DNA from: an uncultured Eubacteriales bacterium
Lineage (GTDB): Bacteria > Bacillota > Clostridia > Lachnospirales > Lachnospiraceae
Assembly (NCBI GenBank): GCA_900542465.1
Contig: UQNS01000004.1
Span: forward strand, 1-64,000
Length of the DNA: 64,000 nt
Reading direction: 5' to 3'
Notes under the pieces: model-generated
Told to the model about the DNA's origin: nothing
The model's input: the letters and a program-made list of their open reading frames with translations, nothing else
The model's database searches: none
Program-made: the position numbers and the translations under genes
Shown here: in pieces, positions 8,438 through 17,854 of the stretch
How positions within the stretch are numbered: position 1 is the stretch's first letter
Layout of the letters: every line of letters begins with the position of its first letter

Positions 8438-9601
8438 TTACTTTATCGAAATTCCTATTACATTCGTATCCTTATCGGTCACATATGAAACTTCTACATT
8501 TGCGAATCCTCCATAGTACTCATCTAGAACCGTATATATAGATGCATTCTTTTCATCGAAAAGATCTGATAGGGCCTTGTTAAAAGAATCTGGATCAGAA
8601 AATTTAATTTCTACACTTCTGGCTCCTTCATCTGCAAATTTTCTGCCAAGATATTTTCCAACCTTTTTCCTGTCATATTCTTTAAAAAAAGCGCCCTCCT
8701 GAACATAATAGTTATACTCGACAGCCGTGCATGCCGGATATGTAAATTGCTGCTCCGTTTTTGATATATCCTCTATCACACAGTCTACCTTATGGGTCTT
8801 GAACATATCCTTATCGGTTACATTGAGATATGTGTAACTTATGGGCTGAGAGGCTGACCACTGGCTGCCTTTATCTTCAAACACAGGGTCTCCCCAGGTC
8901 ACATCGACCCCATAATACTCTCCGCCAAGCTTGACCTCATTCCATGCATGCAGCTCCTTATCGTTAACTTCACCTTCAACATATATACATGGAATATCAA
9001 CTCTTTGGCAAAGATATAGAAATGCTTTGGAATATCCGGCACATACAGACTTTCTGTCAAGAAATACGCTTCTTATATCCTGATCATTATCATTCTCTTC
9101 ATAATCGACCGTGTTGACTATCGTTTCATAAAAATACTTGACTTTTTCATAATCTGTTGCTTTCGGGTCTATTCCGGACAGGATCTTATCTACGCTCTCT
9201 TCTATCTTTTTATCAGTTTCCTTTATATCATCCGTTATATCATACCTTATGCTGTTTACACTGCCCTGCGTCTCCTGAGCTGTATAGTTACCGGACCAAT
9301 AAAACTGAGTATAATCATTGGCAATAGCATAATCTGCTCTGTAAAATTCATTTACAGAGACCGGAGCAAATGTAGTCTCCATCTTATATTCACGCAGTGC
9401 CTTAAGAAGAGTTTCATATACCCTTTTTTCGCTGTCGGACAGCTGGCTGTAATAATACCCCTTTATGTCCAATGCTTCTATTTCATCATTACTGATATAC
9501 TTTTTATTCTCCTTGACTTTTACAGGCTCTGAGCATGCGGTAAAGATAATGGATATACTTATCAGACCCGCTGTCAATGCAAGCGTTTTAAATTTTTTCA
9601 T
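8438..9601 (-). CDS. Lipoprotein with transglutaminase-like (cysteine protease fold) domain
   Basis: A 387-residue exported lipoprotein: signal peptide with lipobox FTAC and lipidated Cys23. A transglutaminase-like core follows, with Cys187 in the motif SVCAGYS, His218 in HAWN and Asp233 in VDVTWGDP forming the expected Cys-His-Asp triad. The last ~100 residues are a separate alpha/beta region. Bacterial members are thought to act as peptidases or crosslinkers on the cell surface; the substrate is unknown. It begins immediately after the gatD stop codon (TAA followed by ATG), so it belongs to the murT-gatD operon, which hints at a role in the cell wall. Confidence 0.85.
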   Translation of the reverse strand: MKKFKTLALTAGLISISIIFTACSEPVKVKENKKYISNDEIEALDIKGYYYSQLSDSEKRVYETLLKALREYKMETTFAPVSVNEFYRADYAIANDYTQFYWSGNYTAQETQGSVNSIRYDITDDIKETDKKIEESVDKILSGIDPKATDYEKVKYFYETIVNTVDYEENDNDQDIRSVFLDRKSVCAGYSKAFLYLCQRVDIPCIYVEGEVNDKELHAWNEVKLGGEYYGVDVTWGDPVFEDKGSQWSASQPISYTYLNVTDKDMFKTHKVDCVIEDISKTEQQFTYPACTAVEYNYYVQEGAFFKEYDRKKVGKYLGRKFADEGARSVEIKFSDPDSFNKALSDLFDEKNASIYTVLDEYYGGFANVEVSYVTDKDTNVIGISIK

Positions 9602-10345
9602 TTAACCGATCTCTCCGCTCATTATCTTCTCATATACAGAATCATGAGCAATTCTTTCAGCTTTATCGGATAAGGCATCTAAGCTGAAACTTCCATATTT
9701 CCTTTCCAGCGCGGTACTTAAGATCTCATCGCAGAAAACGGGATTCTTAGGAAGGACAGGTCCATGAGCATATGTACCAAAAACATTTTTATATCTGACT
9801 CCCTCAGTCCCATCCTCACCGTTGTTTCCATTTCCTTTGATAATTGTACCGAGAGGTCTGACATTTTTCGAAAGATAAGTTCTTCCGCTGTGATTTTCAT
9901 ATCCTACAACTATGCTTTCACCGGATTCCTTCTCCAGTTTGAAGGCGTAATTGTTGATAAGTCTGGAGCTTCCCGCAACAGTATGAAAATCGACCGCTCC
10001 CAGGTATCTGCATTTGACTCCTGACTGATTTTCATAATAATGCCCCAGCATCTGGTATCCGCCGCATATAGTCAAAAAAGTCTTTCCATCTTCAATAGCC
10101 TGCTTTATTTGTTCTCCCTTACCTGCATGAAGGTCTGAAAGCAGCACTTCCTGCTCAAAATCCTGACCGCCTCCGATGAAGAAAAGATCATACTGATTCA
10201 GACTTTTCTGTTCACCCAATGCCAGAGAGTCGATCCTGCAATAGATCCCTCTCCATTCAAGACGCTTTTTCATACAATATATATTGCCCCTGTCACCGTA
10301 CAGATTAAGCATTTCAGGGTACAAATGACAAATCTTTAATTCCAT
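9602..10345 (-). CDS. gatD: Lipid II isoglutaminyl synthase, glutamine amidotransferase subunit GatD
   Basis: A 247-residue CobB/CobQ-like class I glutamine amidotransferase. The nucleophile is Cys94 in LTICGGYQMLG and the catalytic His is about His194 in TYAHGPVLPKNP. The N-terminus LYPEMLNLYGDRGNI is the usual GatD start. GatD releases ammonia from glutamine and passes it to MurT, which amidates the D-Glu of lipid II to D-isoglutamine, a modification needed for efficient crosslinking in many Gram-positives. It starts 3 bases after the murT stop, so the two are co-translated. Confidence 0.93.
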   Translation of the reverse strand: MELKICHLYPEMLNLYGDRGNIYCMKKRLEWRGIYCRIDSLALGEQKSLNQYDLFFIGGGQDFEQEVLLSDLHAGKGEQIKQAIEDGKTFLTICGGYQMLGHYYENQSGVKCRYLGAVDFHTVAGSSRLINNYAFKLEKESGESIVVGYENHSGRTYLSKNVRPLGTIIKGNGNNGEDGTEGVRYKNVFGTYAHGPVLPKNPVFCDEILSTALERKYGSFSLDALSDKAERIAHDSVYEKIMSGEIG

Positions 10346-10348
10346 ATC

Positions 10349-11722
10349 TTACCCCTTCCAATACTCCTTGCCGCCTGTAGCGCTGCTTACCAGTTCACGA
10401 AGAGTCAGCATGGAAGTATAATTAGGCATGATAAATACCGGTGTGTCTAAATTACCTACCATACCGACAAGACCTTCCGGACTCTTCTCGATAATAATAT
10501 TCTCCTCAGGGATCCCTGCATATTTCAGACGAAGCATCATATCCTCCGCTCTCGTTCCTGAAACTATTATATTCTTAGCCTTCCACTTAGCTGCTGCCGA
10601 CTCATAGTCAACATCCCATATCCATGAGATATCATGTCCGTCTGCCGCATTGTCATTCAGCGATATCGCAACAGATATGTCCTCTTCTATTTCTGACAAA
10701 TACTCCAGCACCTGGTTACATCCCGCAGGATTTTTAACAAGGATCATCTGGACATTTTTGCCATTGAATTCAAAGTTTTCCATGCGGCCGAAACTGCTCT
10801 TGACCTTACCGAGCGCTGAGATCATTTCCTTGGCCGGAAGTCCGAATGCCATATAGGCACTGAGTGCCGCTGCCGCATTGTAAATGTTGTATACTGCCGG
10901 AAGATTCACCGGAAATTCCGCATGCTTGCCATGTACATTTATCCTTATGACAGAACCCGTAAATGATGACTTCCTTATATCGGTAACCTCTACATCCGGG
11001 TCCGGTCTCTTATATCCGCACTTCGGGCAGTAGTATCCTCCCAGATGAGCATATGTGTGATACTTATATTTGTACTCCTCACCGCATTTAATGCAATACT
11101 TGGCATCAGAGATCTCCGCATCTTTCTGATCCCCTACCGGAGCAGAAATGCCAAAAAATACAGATCTGTTTTTTACCATCGTTGCAAGAGAAGCGGTAAG
11201 TGAATCATCTCCATTCAGACACAGAATACTCTCCGGTGCCTGTTCGATACCCTTCGCAATAAGATCCAGAGTATTCATAACTTCACCATACCGATCCAGC
11301 TGATCTCTGAAAAGATTAGTTACAACTATAACTTTGGGGTTGACCAAAGGGACAACATGACGAAGCGCCGCTTCATCACATTCAATAACTGCATATTTGC
11401 TCCTTGCCTTGCCGGACATAGTGGCATTGCATGTAAATTCAGCCGTAATTCCTGCAAGAAGATTTGCTCCCGTTTTATTTGCAAGACATTCATGCCCGGC
11501 CTGGGTCATGGCAAACTCTATCATATGTGCTGTAGTTGTTTTTCCATTGGTTCCCGTAACTATAATAACTTCCGAACCTGCGCTTGTCTTAGCAAGGATC
11601 TTTCTGTCAAACTTCATTGCGATCTGCCCTGGAATGTTAGTTCCGCCTCTGCGCAACAATCTGAGCCCCCATCTTGATGCTTTGCATGCAAGGACTGCTA
11701 AAAATGAATTAATTTTAGACAT
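10349..11722 (-). CDS. murT: Lipid II isoglutaminyl synthase, Mur-ligase subunit MurT
   Basis: A 457-residue Mur ligase-like protein. The P-loop GTNGKTTT is at about 57-64, with the Mur middle domain following. A MurT-specific zinc ribbon is inserted in the central domain (CIKC at 210-213, CPKC at 232-235). A C-terminal DUF1727 domain completes it. With GatD it amidates lipid II using ATP. An open frame extends 42 codons upstream, but I chose the ATG giving MSKINSFLAVLACKASRW because this matches MurT proteins and has GGGGGAAGAG before it. First gene of the murT-gatD-lipoprotein operon. Confidence 0.93.
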   Translation of the reverse strand: MSKINSFLAVLACKASRWGLRLLRRGGTNIPGQIAMKFDRKILAKTSAGSEVIIVTGTNGKTTTAHMIEFAMTQAGHECLANKTGANLLAGITAEFTCNATMSGKARSKYAVIECDEAALRHVVPLVNPKVIVVTNLFRDQLDRYGEVMNTLDLIAKGIEQAPESILCLNGDDSLTASLATMVKNRSVFFGISAPVGDQKDAEISDAKYCIKCGEEYKYKYHTYAHLGGYYCPKCGYKRPDPDVEVTDIRKSSFTGSVIRINVHGKHAEFPVNLPAVYNIYNAAAALSAYMAFGLPAKEMISALGKVKSSFGRMENFEFNGKNVQMILVKNPAGCNQVLEYLSEIEEDISVAISLNDNAADGHDISWIWDVDYESAAAKWKAKNIIVSGTRAEDMMLRLKYAGIPEENIIIEKSPEGLVGMVGNLDTPVFIMPNYTSMLTLRELVSSATGGKEYWKG

Positions 11723-11820
11723 TGATATTCTCTTCCCCCGTTCCAACTCTGTTAGGACGATTTTCCCCTCTATTGTATACTTTTTAGCCTTTGATGTATA
11801 GAGCCACATACAAGGAGTAA

Positions 11821-11866
11821 AAAACCGATCACTGCCAGATCGATACATCTGACAGTGATCGGTTAA
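11821..11866 (-). terminator. Hairpin terminator after licD
   Basis: AACCGATCACTG pairs with CAGTGATCGGTT, with an inner CAGAT/ATCTG stem. On the minus strand it ends in TTTTTT, just after the licD stop, separating the Mrp-licD operon from murT. Confidence 0.85.
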
Positions 11867-11872
11867 AATATT

Positions 11873-12781
11873 TTAGTATATTCCAAAATCTAATCTCATG
11901 ATCGGATGAGATTCTCTTTTTTCTTCCGGCGGCAAGACCATATAGTCATCCCCGTACAGCTTAGAAAGGTATTCCTGATAATTCGCAGGTATATATGCCT
12001 TAACAGACTCAAATCTTACAAGCTTCCTGTTAAGCATGGCCTTTCTTGTATAAGTTTCTTTAAAGTAATGCCCCCTGCCGCTTGGGATCGAGAGATATTC
12101 CGACCTGTTATTACGGCATAGTCCATAGATCTTGTCTGTAACTCTTGCCATAGTATCCAGAGGTATTCTCTTTAAAAATCTGCCGACTTTTGCTTTTCTG
12201 TGAAATTCTCTGAAAAGTTTTTTATTCCCCTTGATGTATGGTCTTAGATAAGGAAAATCTCCATAAGTTTTTCTGCATGTGAGCATGTAACCGGCAGTGA
12301 GGCAGGCTACCCCGTGAAGCTTCCTGAAGAATTTACAGTTAAATGTATTTTCCATGATGAAAACATCTAAGAATATCGCCATGTCATCCATATCAGTCTT
12401 GGATAATTCATTAAATGACTGGTAAACTGTTCCTTTAAGTTTGACCTGAGTATGGGCCATCCCATGTCCTTTACCTCTTGACGGAGCTGCAAGAAGATAT
12501 TTATCACCCAGTTCTCCCTCAAAGACTCTTATAAATCTTTCATAGTCTTTCCTTGTGAACATTATGTCTATGTCATCATCCCATGGAATGAATCCTTTAT
12601 GCCGTACAGCGCCAAGACAGGATCCACCGCCTAAAATATAGCGAAGCTTATATTTTTCAGCAACTTTGATGACATCGACTAAAATGTCTTTAAGAACTCC
12701 CTTGAGCCTGTTCAGTGTCTCTTCGGATATCTCCAGAGTATTGTTATATTCTGCTTTTTTAAAAAAGCTTCTATCTCTCAT
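11873..12781 (-). CDS. licD: LicD-family phosphotransferase (cell-surface glycan decoration)
   Basis: A 302-residue LicD-family protein. The signature nucleotidyltransferase-like segment GGGSCLGAVRHKGFIPWDDD lies at 51-70 and continues IDI; the acidic DDDID cluster binds metal. LicD proteins transfer phosphocholine or related phospho-groups to teichoic acids or other surface glycans. The first ~45 residues are helical and the C-terminal 150 residues are basic. The gene starts only 6 bases after the last ion-transporter gene, so it is probably the final gene of that operon, an unexpected neighbour. The substrate is unknown. Confidence 0.8.
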   Translation of the reverse strand: MRDRSFFKKAEYNNTLEISEETLNRLKGVLKDILVDVIKVAEKYKLRYILGGGSCLGAVRHKGFIPWDDDIDIMFTRKDYERFIRVFEGELGDKYLLAAPSRGKGHGMAHTQVKLKGTVYQSFNELSKTDMDDMAIFLDVFIMENTFNCKFFRKLHGVACLTAGYMLTCRKTYGDFPYLRPYIKGNKKLFREFHRKAKVGRFLKRIPLDTMARVTDKIYGLCRNNRSEYLSIPSGRGHYFKETYTRKAMLNRKLVRFESVKAYIPANYQEYLSKLYGDDYMVLPPEEKRESHPIMRLDFGIY

Positions 12782-12787
12782 AAAGAC

Positions 12788-14776
12788 TTATCTCCCAGTT
12801 GAAAAAAATGCAATAAGAACAAAGTACAGTACCGCTACCAGTCCGATCACAAACATAAGCAGCGTGTAAGAGATGCCCCTTGGTATCCTTGTATCCTTCG
12901 CAGACTCGTTAAATGTACCAAATTCGTTATCGAGCGGCGGATCGAATTTCTCAGGTCTTCTGAAAAAGAAGATCTTTCTGTAGAGCGCCACTATCCAGTC
13001 AACTATGGAATATACTGTTCTTGCAAGCATTGCTCCTATAAATGGAAGCACTGTAAGAAGTGCCGGTCTGTAGAATCTGTCTTCAATATCGACCTTAGAA
13101 TTCCATACATTTACATAAACACTGCCATTCTCCGTCTTCCTCATAAGGCATACTCTTACGATCAAAAAGTAGAATATTGCTCCTATTGCAAGCGAGATCC
13201 CGGCACCTCTTAAGTTTACAGGTGAGAAGTAATGAACAGCTTCAGACGCATGCCCGTTTAAAAATCCTCGTGAGATGTCTGCTATCCTGTCTTGTGTAAA
13301 ATGAGGCAGAACGCCTATAACAGGGAGTATGACCGCTGAGATCGTAATAATAACAGTCATAGGCCATCTCATATATTTCTTCATTCCATCCATACTTGCC
13401 TGCTTAGCAGCATCATTATTTTTTTCGATAAATACAGCTACGAATATTTTCAGCATATAGCAGAATGTGAGACCACCTGTAAATGTGAAGAGCGCCTCCA
13501 CTATCTTAAAGAAGACTGCCATTCCCGTAAGTGAAGGGAACATAGCTATGTATTCAACAATGCTTTCATGAATAAGTGTTTTACTTATATATCCGTTAAA
13601 TAACGGTACACCTGCAACTCCAAGGATCGCAAATGCTGCCATTATTTTAATAAGCCACTTCTTTCTGCCAAATCCTCTGATCTCATTAAGATCAAAATTC
13701 CTCATATTCATAAAGATCACACCTGCGATCATGAAGAGTACGAGCTTTATGAATGAGTGATTTACCAAGTGCAATACACTTCCTGATACTGCAAGCGCAT
13801 TATGCTCCCCAAGTATTCCCTGCATGCCTATTCCAACCAGTATAAATCCGATCTGGGACATTGATGAGCAGGCGAGCGTTCTCTTAAAATCAGTAGAGAT
13901 CACTGCCAGCATCGCTCCTGTAAGCATAGTCAGAACACCTAAGCAAAGCATGATCATTCCCCATGTGTAGTCATGAAGAAGGATCTGACCGGTAATTACA
14001 AATATGCCAAATATACCGCATTTGCTCAGAATAGTCGACAGCAGGGCCGTCGCAGGTTCCGGAGCATTTACATAAGAACGCGGCAGCCATGTATGAAGCG
14101 GGTACATACCTGACTTAACGCCAAATCCTATAAGTACCAGAACGCATGCCCACATAAGTGAAGGCCTTGTCGGAGCCATAGTAATCACAGCCTCGAGCAT
14201 ATGGTCCATCTCCAATGTTCCGAGACCAGCCTGAAGCATAAACAGGCCCATGAGTGTTGCAAGGCCTCCGAAAACTGCAAATCCTACATATGATCTGGCG
14301 GCATAGATAGCCTCCCTTGTCTCATTGTGGATAACAAGGACATATGAAGTGAATGACATTATTTCAAAGAATATAAATGTCGTATAAAGGTTCGTAGACA
14401 GGAAGGTTCCCATCGTAGCTCCCAATGTCCATAACATGAACATATAATAGCGGTTTCTGTTTCTGCTCTCTAATTTATTAAAGTATTCCCTACTCATTAT
14501 AGTTGTAAAGAACCATATAAATCCAGCAAGAACAGCCATAACAAGACGGAAACCGTCACCTCTGAAGTGAAGCCCCAGTCCTGCGAAACCATGCCAGTGA
14601 AAATCATACTGGTTTGATGATGCTATCAATGCAAGAGCTGCTGCAAATTCAACAGCTGTAACGATGATGACGAATGCATCTCTGCCGCATTTACTTCCAC
14701 GGCCGATCAGGTAAGATACCAGTCCGGCAGCAAATGGAAACACCACTAAAAACATCAATAATAAATTACCATCCAA
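12788..14776 (-). CDS. Proton/sodium-translocating NuoL/MrpA-type subunit (longest of four)
   Basis: A 662-residue polytopic membrane protein of the Complex I/Mrp antiporter-like family. The key residues are present: Glu138 in the TM5 motif FIFFEIMSF, Lys221 in TM7 (GFGVKSGMYPLHTWLP) and Lys252 in TM8 (SKCG). Beyond the 14-helix core it has a C-terminal extension of ~100 residues ending in one more membrane helix, resembling HyfB or NuoL with a lateral arm. It probably pumps H+ or Na+ as part of the operon's complex. The start is taken as TTG, 11 bases after AGGAGGTG; no in-frame ATG is better placed. Last ion-transport gene before licD. Confidence 0.82.
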   Translation of the reverse strand: MDGNLLLMFLVVFPFAAGLVSYLIGRGSKCGRDAFVIIVTAVEFAAALALIASSNQYDFHWHGFAGLGLHFRGDGFRLVMAVLAGFIWFFTTIMSREYFNKLESRNRNRYYMFMLWTLGATMGTFLSTNLYTTFIFFEIMSFTSYVLVIHNETREAIYAARSYVGFAVFGGLATLMGLFMLQAGLGTLEMDHMLEAVITMAPTRPSLMWACVLVLIGFGVKSGMYPLHTWLPRSYVNAPEPATALLSTILSKCGIFGIFVITGQILLHDYTWGMIMLCLGVLTMLTGAMLAVISTDFKRTLACSSMSQIGFILVGIGMQGILGEHNALAVSGSVLHLVNHSFIKLVLFMIAGVIFMNMRNFDLNEIRGFGRKKWLIKIMAAFAILGVAGVPLFNGYISKTLIHESIVEYIAMFPSLTGMAVFFKIVEALFTFTGGLTFCYMLKIFVAVFIEKNNDAAKQASMDGMKKYMRWPMTVIITISAVILPVIGVLPHFTQDRIADISRGFLNGHASEAVHYFSPVNLRGAGISLAIGAIFYFLIVRVCLMRKTENGSVYVNVWNSKVDIEDRFYRPALLTVLPFIGAMLARTVYSIVDWIVALYRKIFFFRRPEKFDPPLDNEFGTFNESAKDTRIPRGISYTLLMFVIGLVAVLYFVLIAFFSTGR

Positions 14777-14805
14777 AATGAATTTTCACCTCCTTACTTT
14801 TAAAT

Positions 14806-16293
14806 TTAAAATAATCCGTTAGCAACTAATGTGAATACTTTAAGCAGCGGCGCCGGCCATATTCCAAATACGATAGAGAAAGCCGTAAGGCCTATCATAG
14901 GGATCGTCATATAGCCGTTCGGGTCTTTTACACCTTTGTTAAGTTCCGCCACATTAAGATCCTTTTTGGGAAAATAAGCCTTAATTATAATATCGAAAAG
15001 ATATAGCGTCGTAAGCAATGCAGAGACGATAAGAGCCGCTATTCCTGCCCATGACAGAGGAAGTCCGCTGTCTACCGCTGCCTTTGATATCATCCACTTA
15101 CTTGTAATTCCCATGAGCGGTGGTATACCGATAAGACCCATTGAGCAGATCGTAAAGCAGGCCATAGTTATCGGCATAGCTTTTCCGCAGCCTTCGATCT
15201 CATCAACATACTCTCTTCCGGTCTTGTATATGATCGCACCCGCAACAAAGAAAAGTGTGATCTTTAAGACTGAATGGAATGTCATATGAATAAGCCCGCC
15301 TGTCAGACCTTCAGCCGACATCGTAGTAATTGAGAAAAGCATGTAGGAAAGATTGCTGACGGTCGAATAAGCCAGCCTCCTTTTGATATGCTTTTCTCTA
15401 AGCGCCATAGAAGATCCAAAGACTATAGTAACTGTTGCAGCTATCATAGTTACATACTGTGCCCAGCTCCCTCTCAGGAAATCCGCTCCAAAGCTGAAGT
15501 AGGTCACTCTTGATATTGCGAATATACCTGCGTTAACAACTGCTACCGCATGGAGAAGTGCTGATACAGGTGTCGGTGCAACGCCCGCGCTTGGAAGCCA
15601 TCTGAAAAACGGAAAGATCGCCGCCTTAACACCAAATCCGAAGAAAGCAAGCAGATATCCCACAAGTAAAATATGTTTATCTGATGCTGCGAATGGTAAA
15701 AACGGTGAATTCATGAGAACTCCGCCATAGGTAAAATCCAAGGTCGAACCATAATTCATCAAAAGCATAATGGCTATAAACCCAAAAGACGCTCCACCTA
15801 TAGAATATCTTATATACCTCTTTCCCGCTGCAGAAGCCTTCTGATCCATTGCGTGCATTACGAGCGGAGTTGTGGCTACTGTCAGGAGCTCATAAAAAAG
15901 GTACATTGTAATTAAGTTATTTGAAAAAGCTATTCCTAAAACAACGCCAAATGACATTGTGAAGAAAGCAAAGAATTTTTTTTCTTTACCTTCATGCTTC
16001 ATATATTCAAAAGAATAAAATGTTGCAACCACCCAAAGAATTGAAACTATCATACCAAACACTGTAGACAGTCCATCGACCCTGAACGTAATACTTGCGG
16101 TTTCTGAGAAACGTATCAGCGTAAAGGTTTGCTTGGGTATAGTAAACATAAATATTATGGACAGTACCATGTTGATGATCACAACACTGGTAACATAGAT
16201 CTGTCTTTTCCCGCGATCCTCCAAGTTGAGTGGCAGCATAGCCAATCCCATAGCAATAGGAAAGAATATTGGAATTAATAGCAAAATAGCCAT
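14806..16293 (-). CDS. NuoM/MrpD-type ion-translocating subunit lacking the TM8 lysine
   Basis: A 495-residue polytopic antiporter-like subunit. Glu135 (LFYELLTVAT) and Lys223 (GFGVKAAIFPFFRWLP) of the canonical proton path are present. The TM8 segment reads HAVAVVNAG, so Asn254 replaces the lysine found in many relatives (VKAG or TKAG). The HAVAVVNAG form is closer to MrpA/NuoL-type than to MrpD-type subunits. It probably forms one ion channel of the complex with its neighbours. The ATG has GGGAG at a somewhat long spacing. Together with the three flanking paralogues it shows repeated duplication of this subunit type. Confidence 0.82.
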   Translation of the reverse strand: MAILLLIPIFFPIAMGLAMLPLNLEDRGKRQIYVTSVVIINMVLSIIFMFTIPKQTFTLIRFSETASITFRVDGLSTVFGMIVSILWVVATFYSFEYMKHEGKEKKFFAFFTMSFGVVLGIAFSNNLITMYLFYELLTVATTPLVMHAMDQKASAAGKRYIRYSIGGASFGFIAIMLLMNYGSTLDFTYGGVLMNSPFLPFAASDKHILLVGYLLAFFGFGVKAAIFPFFRWLPSAGVAPTPVSALLHAVAVVNAGIFAISRVTYFSFGADFLRGSWAQYVTMIAATVTIVFGSSMALREKHIKRRLAYSTVSNLSYMLFSITTMSAEGLTGGLIHMTFHSVLKITLFFVAGAIIYKTGREYVDEIEGCGKAMPITMACFTICSMGLIGIPPLMGITSKWMISKAAVDSGLPLSWAGIAALIVSALLTTLYLFDIIIKAYFPKKDLNVAELNKGVKDPNGYMTIPMIGLTAFSIVFGIWPAPLLKVFTLVANGLF

Positions 16294-16332
16294 CTTTCTT
16301 GTTTACTCCCTTCTTTAATATTTTTGATACGG

Positions 16333-17811
16333 TCAAATACCGGTAAACAGGGTTGATGAGATACTTGCAATCGCCGCATTGATCGGACCCGGTATAATGC
16401 CAAGACCAAGAACAGCAACTGATAAAATAATAAGCGGAACTGTCATAAGCCCATTAGGTTCCTTTTTCTCAAGATCTGTATAATTAAAATCTTTTCCAGG
16501 GAAAAATGCATCCTGAACTATCGGAAGGACATAACCCGCTGTAAGCAGAGCTGAAAGCAGCAGTGTTGCCGCCCCGACTATTCCTAACGGACCGAACTGA
16601 GGCGCAAGCGCTCCCGTTGCCAGGAACCATTTGCTGAAGTATCCTCCTGTCGGCGGAATACCAATAAGTGAGAGCGATCCCAGCGTGAAACACCACATAA
16701 CTATCGGCATCTGTTTTCCTATTCCCTTAAGCTCATATACATAAGTCTTATGAGTCTTATAGATGATCGCGCCTGCAGCAAGGAACATAATATTCTTGGC
16801 CACCGCATGGAATACAACCTGCAGCATTGCCCCCTTCAGGCCGTCCTGTGTAAAAAGAAACAGTCCGAATAACACATAAGATACCTGACTGACAGTAGAA
16901 TAAGCCAGCCTCTTCTTAAACAGCTTTTCCTTAAAGGCAAGCATCGATCCCATAAATACGGTCGTGAGCGCAAGTATCATGAGGGTCGTCTGGACCCAGC
17001 TTCCTCTGAGGAAATCCATACCCACCATATAGTAGCAAACTCTTATAATACCGAGTACGCCCGCCTTGGTAATAAGACCTGAAAGAACGGCCGACGCAGG
17101 AGCAGGAGCAACAGGATGAGCTGTCGGCAGCCATGCCTGAAGCGGAAGCATACCGGCTTTTCCACCAAAGCCAATAACCATTATAAGAGTAACCGCAAGG
17201 ACCAGATCTTCGTGCCCCGCTACTAAAGACATATTGAGATTTCCTCCCGGAGTAAATCCGATCTGTCCTCCTGTAAAATGGTTAAGAAAGAATAATCCGA
17301 AAAGTGCAAGTCCCGCACCAAAAACGGAATATCCCAGATATTTCATTCCGGCTGCAATAGACTCCTTTGTTCGGGAGTGGATAACGAGCGGAACTGTCAT
17401 AATCGTCATAAGTTCAAAGAACATATAAAATGTAATGAGATTTCCTGAATAACATAATCCCATTAATACGCCCATCGTCATTGTATAGAAGCCAAGATAT
17501 CTGGATTCATCTCCTTCATGAGTAATATACTCAAACGCAAAGAATGTAACGAGCATCCAGATAGTTGCTATAAGGCAGGCAAAAAACTTGCCCATGCCAT
17601 CTTGATGAAAAGTAATCAGCATTGTGTCTGCAATTGACCATGCATTAAAACCACAGTCCGGAATAAACGCAATGCCGTATACAATGAGAGCGTTGATAAC
17701 AACTATAGCCGAAACGTACGCGCGTCTTGACTTTGTGTTTTTCATCGGAAAAACGGCAATACCCGCTAGTACCGGAAATAATATCGGTATTAGAAGTAAA
17801 ATACCTATCAT
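16333..17811 (-). CDS. NuoM/MrpD-type ion-translocating subunit
   Basis: A 492-residue polytopic membrane protein of the antiporter-like family. Conserved residues are about Glu133 (FFELMTIMTVPLVIH), Lys218 (GFGGKAGMLPLQAWLP) and Lys249 (GLITKAGVLG), so the whole charged central axis is present. It is clearly paralogous to the preceding and following genes, with the same FAFEY and LRGSW segments as its 495-residue neighbour. The ATG is preceded by GGTGAGGTG; a TTG one codon earlier is also possible. Expected role: one half-channel of an H+ or Na+ pump driven by, or exchanging through, the complex. Confidence 0.83.
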   Translation of the reverse strand: MIGILLLIPILFPVLAGIAVFPMKNTKSRRAYVSAIVVINALIVYGIAFIPDCGFNAWSIADTMLITFHQDGMGKFFACLIATIWMLVTFFAFEYITHEGDESRYLGFYTMTMGVLMGLCYSGNLITFYMFFELMTIMTVPLVIHSRTKESIAAGMKYLGYSVFGAGLALFGLFFLNHFTGGQIGFTPGGNLNMSLVAGHEDLVLAVTLIMVIGFGGKAGMLPLQAWLPTAHPVAPAPASAVLSGLITKAGVLGIIRVCYYMVGMDFLRGSWVQTTLMILALTTVFMGSMLAFKEKLFKKRLAYSTVSQVSYVLFGLFLFTQDGLKGAMLQVVFHAVAKNIMFLAAGAIIYKTHKTYVYELKGIGKQMPIVMWCFTLGSLSLIGIPPTGGYFSKWFLATGALAPQFGPLGIVGAATLLLSALLTAGYVLPIVQDAFFPGKDFNYTDLEKKEPNGLMTVPLIILSVAVLGLGIIPGPINAAIASISSTLFTGI

Positions 17812-17854
17812 CAACTATTCACCTCACCTTTCTTTTGTTTTTAATACGGCCGGC

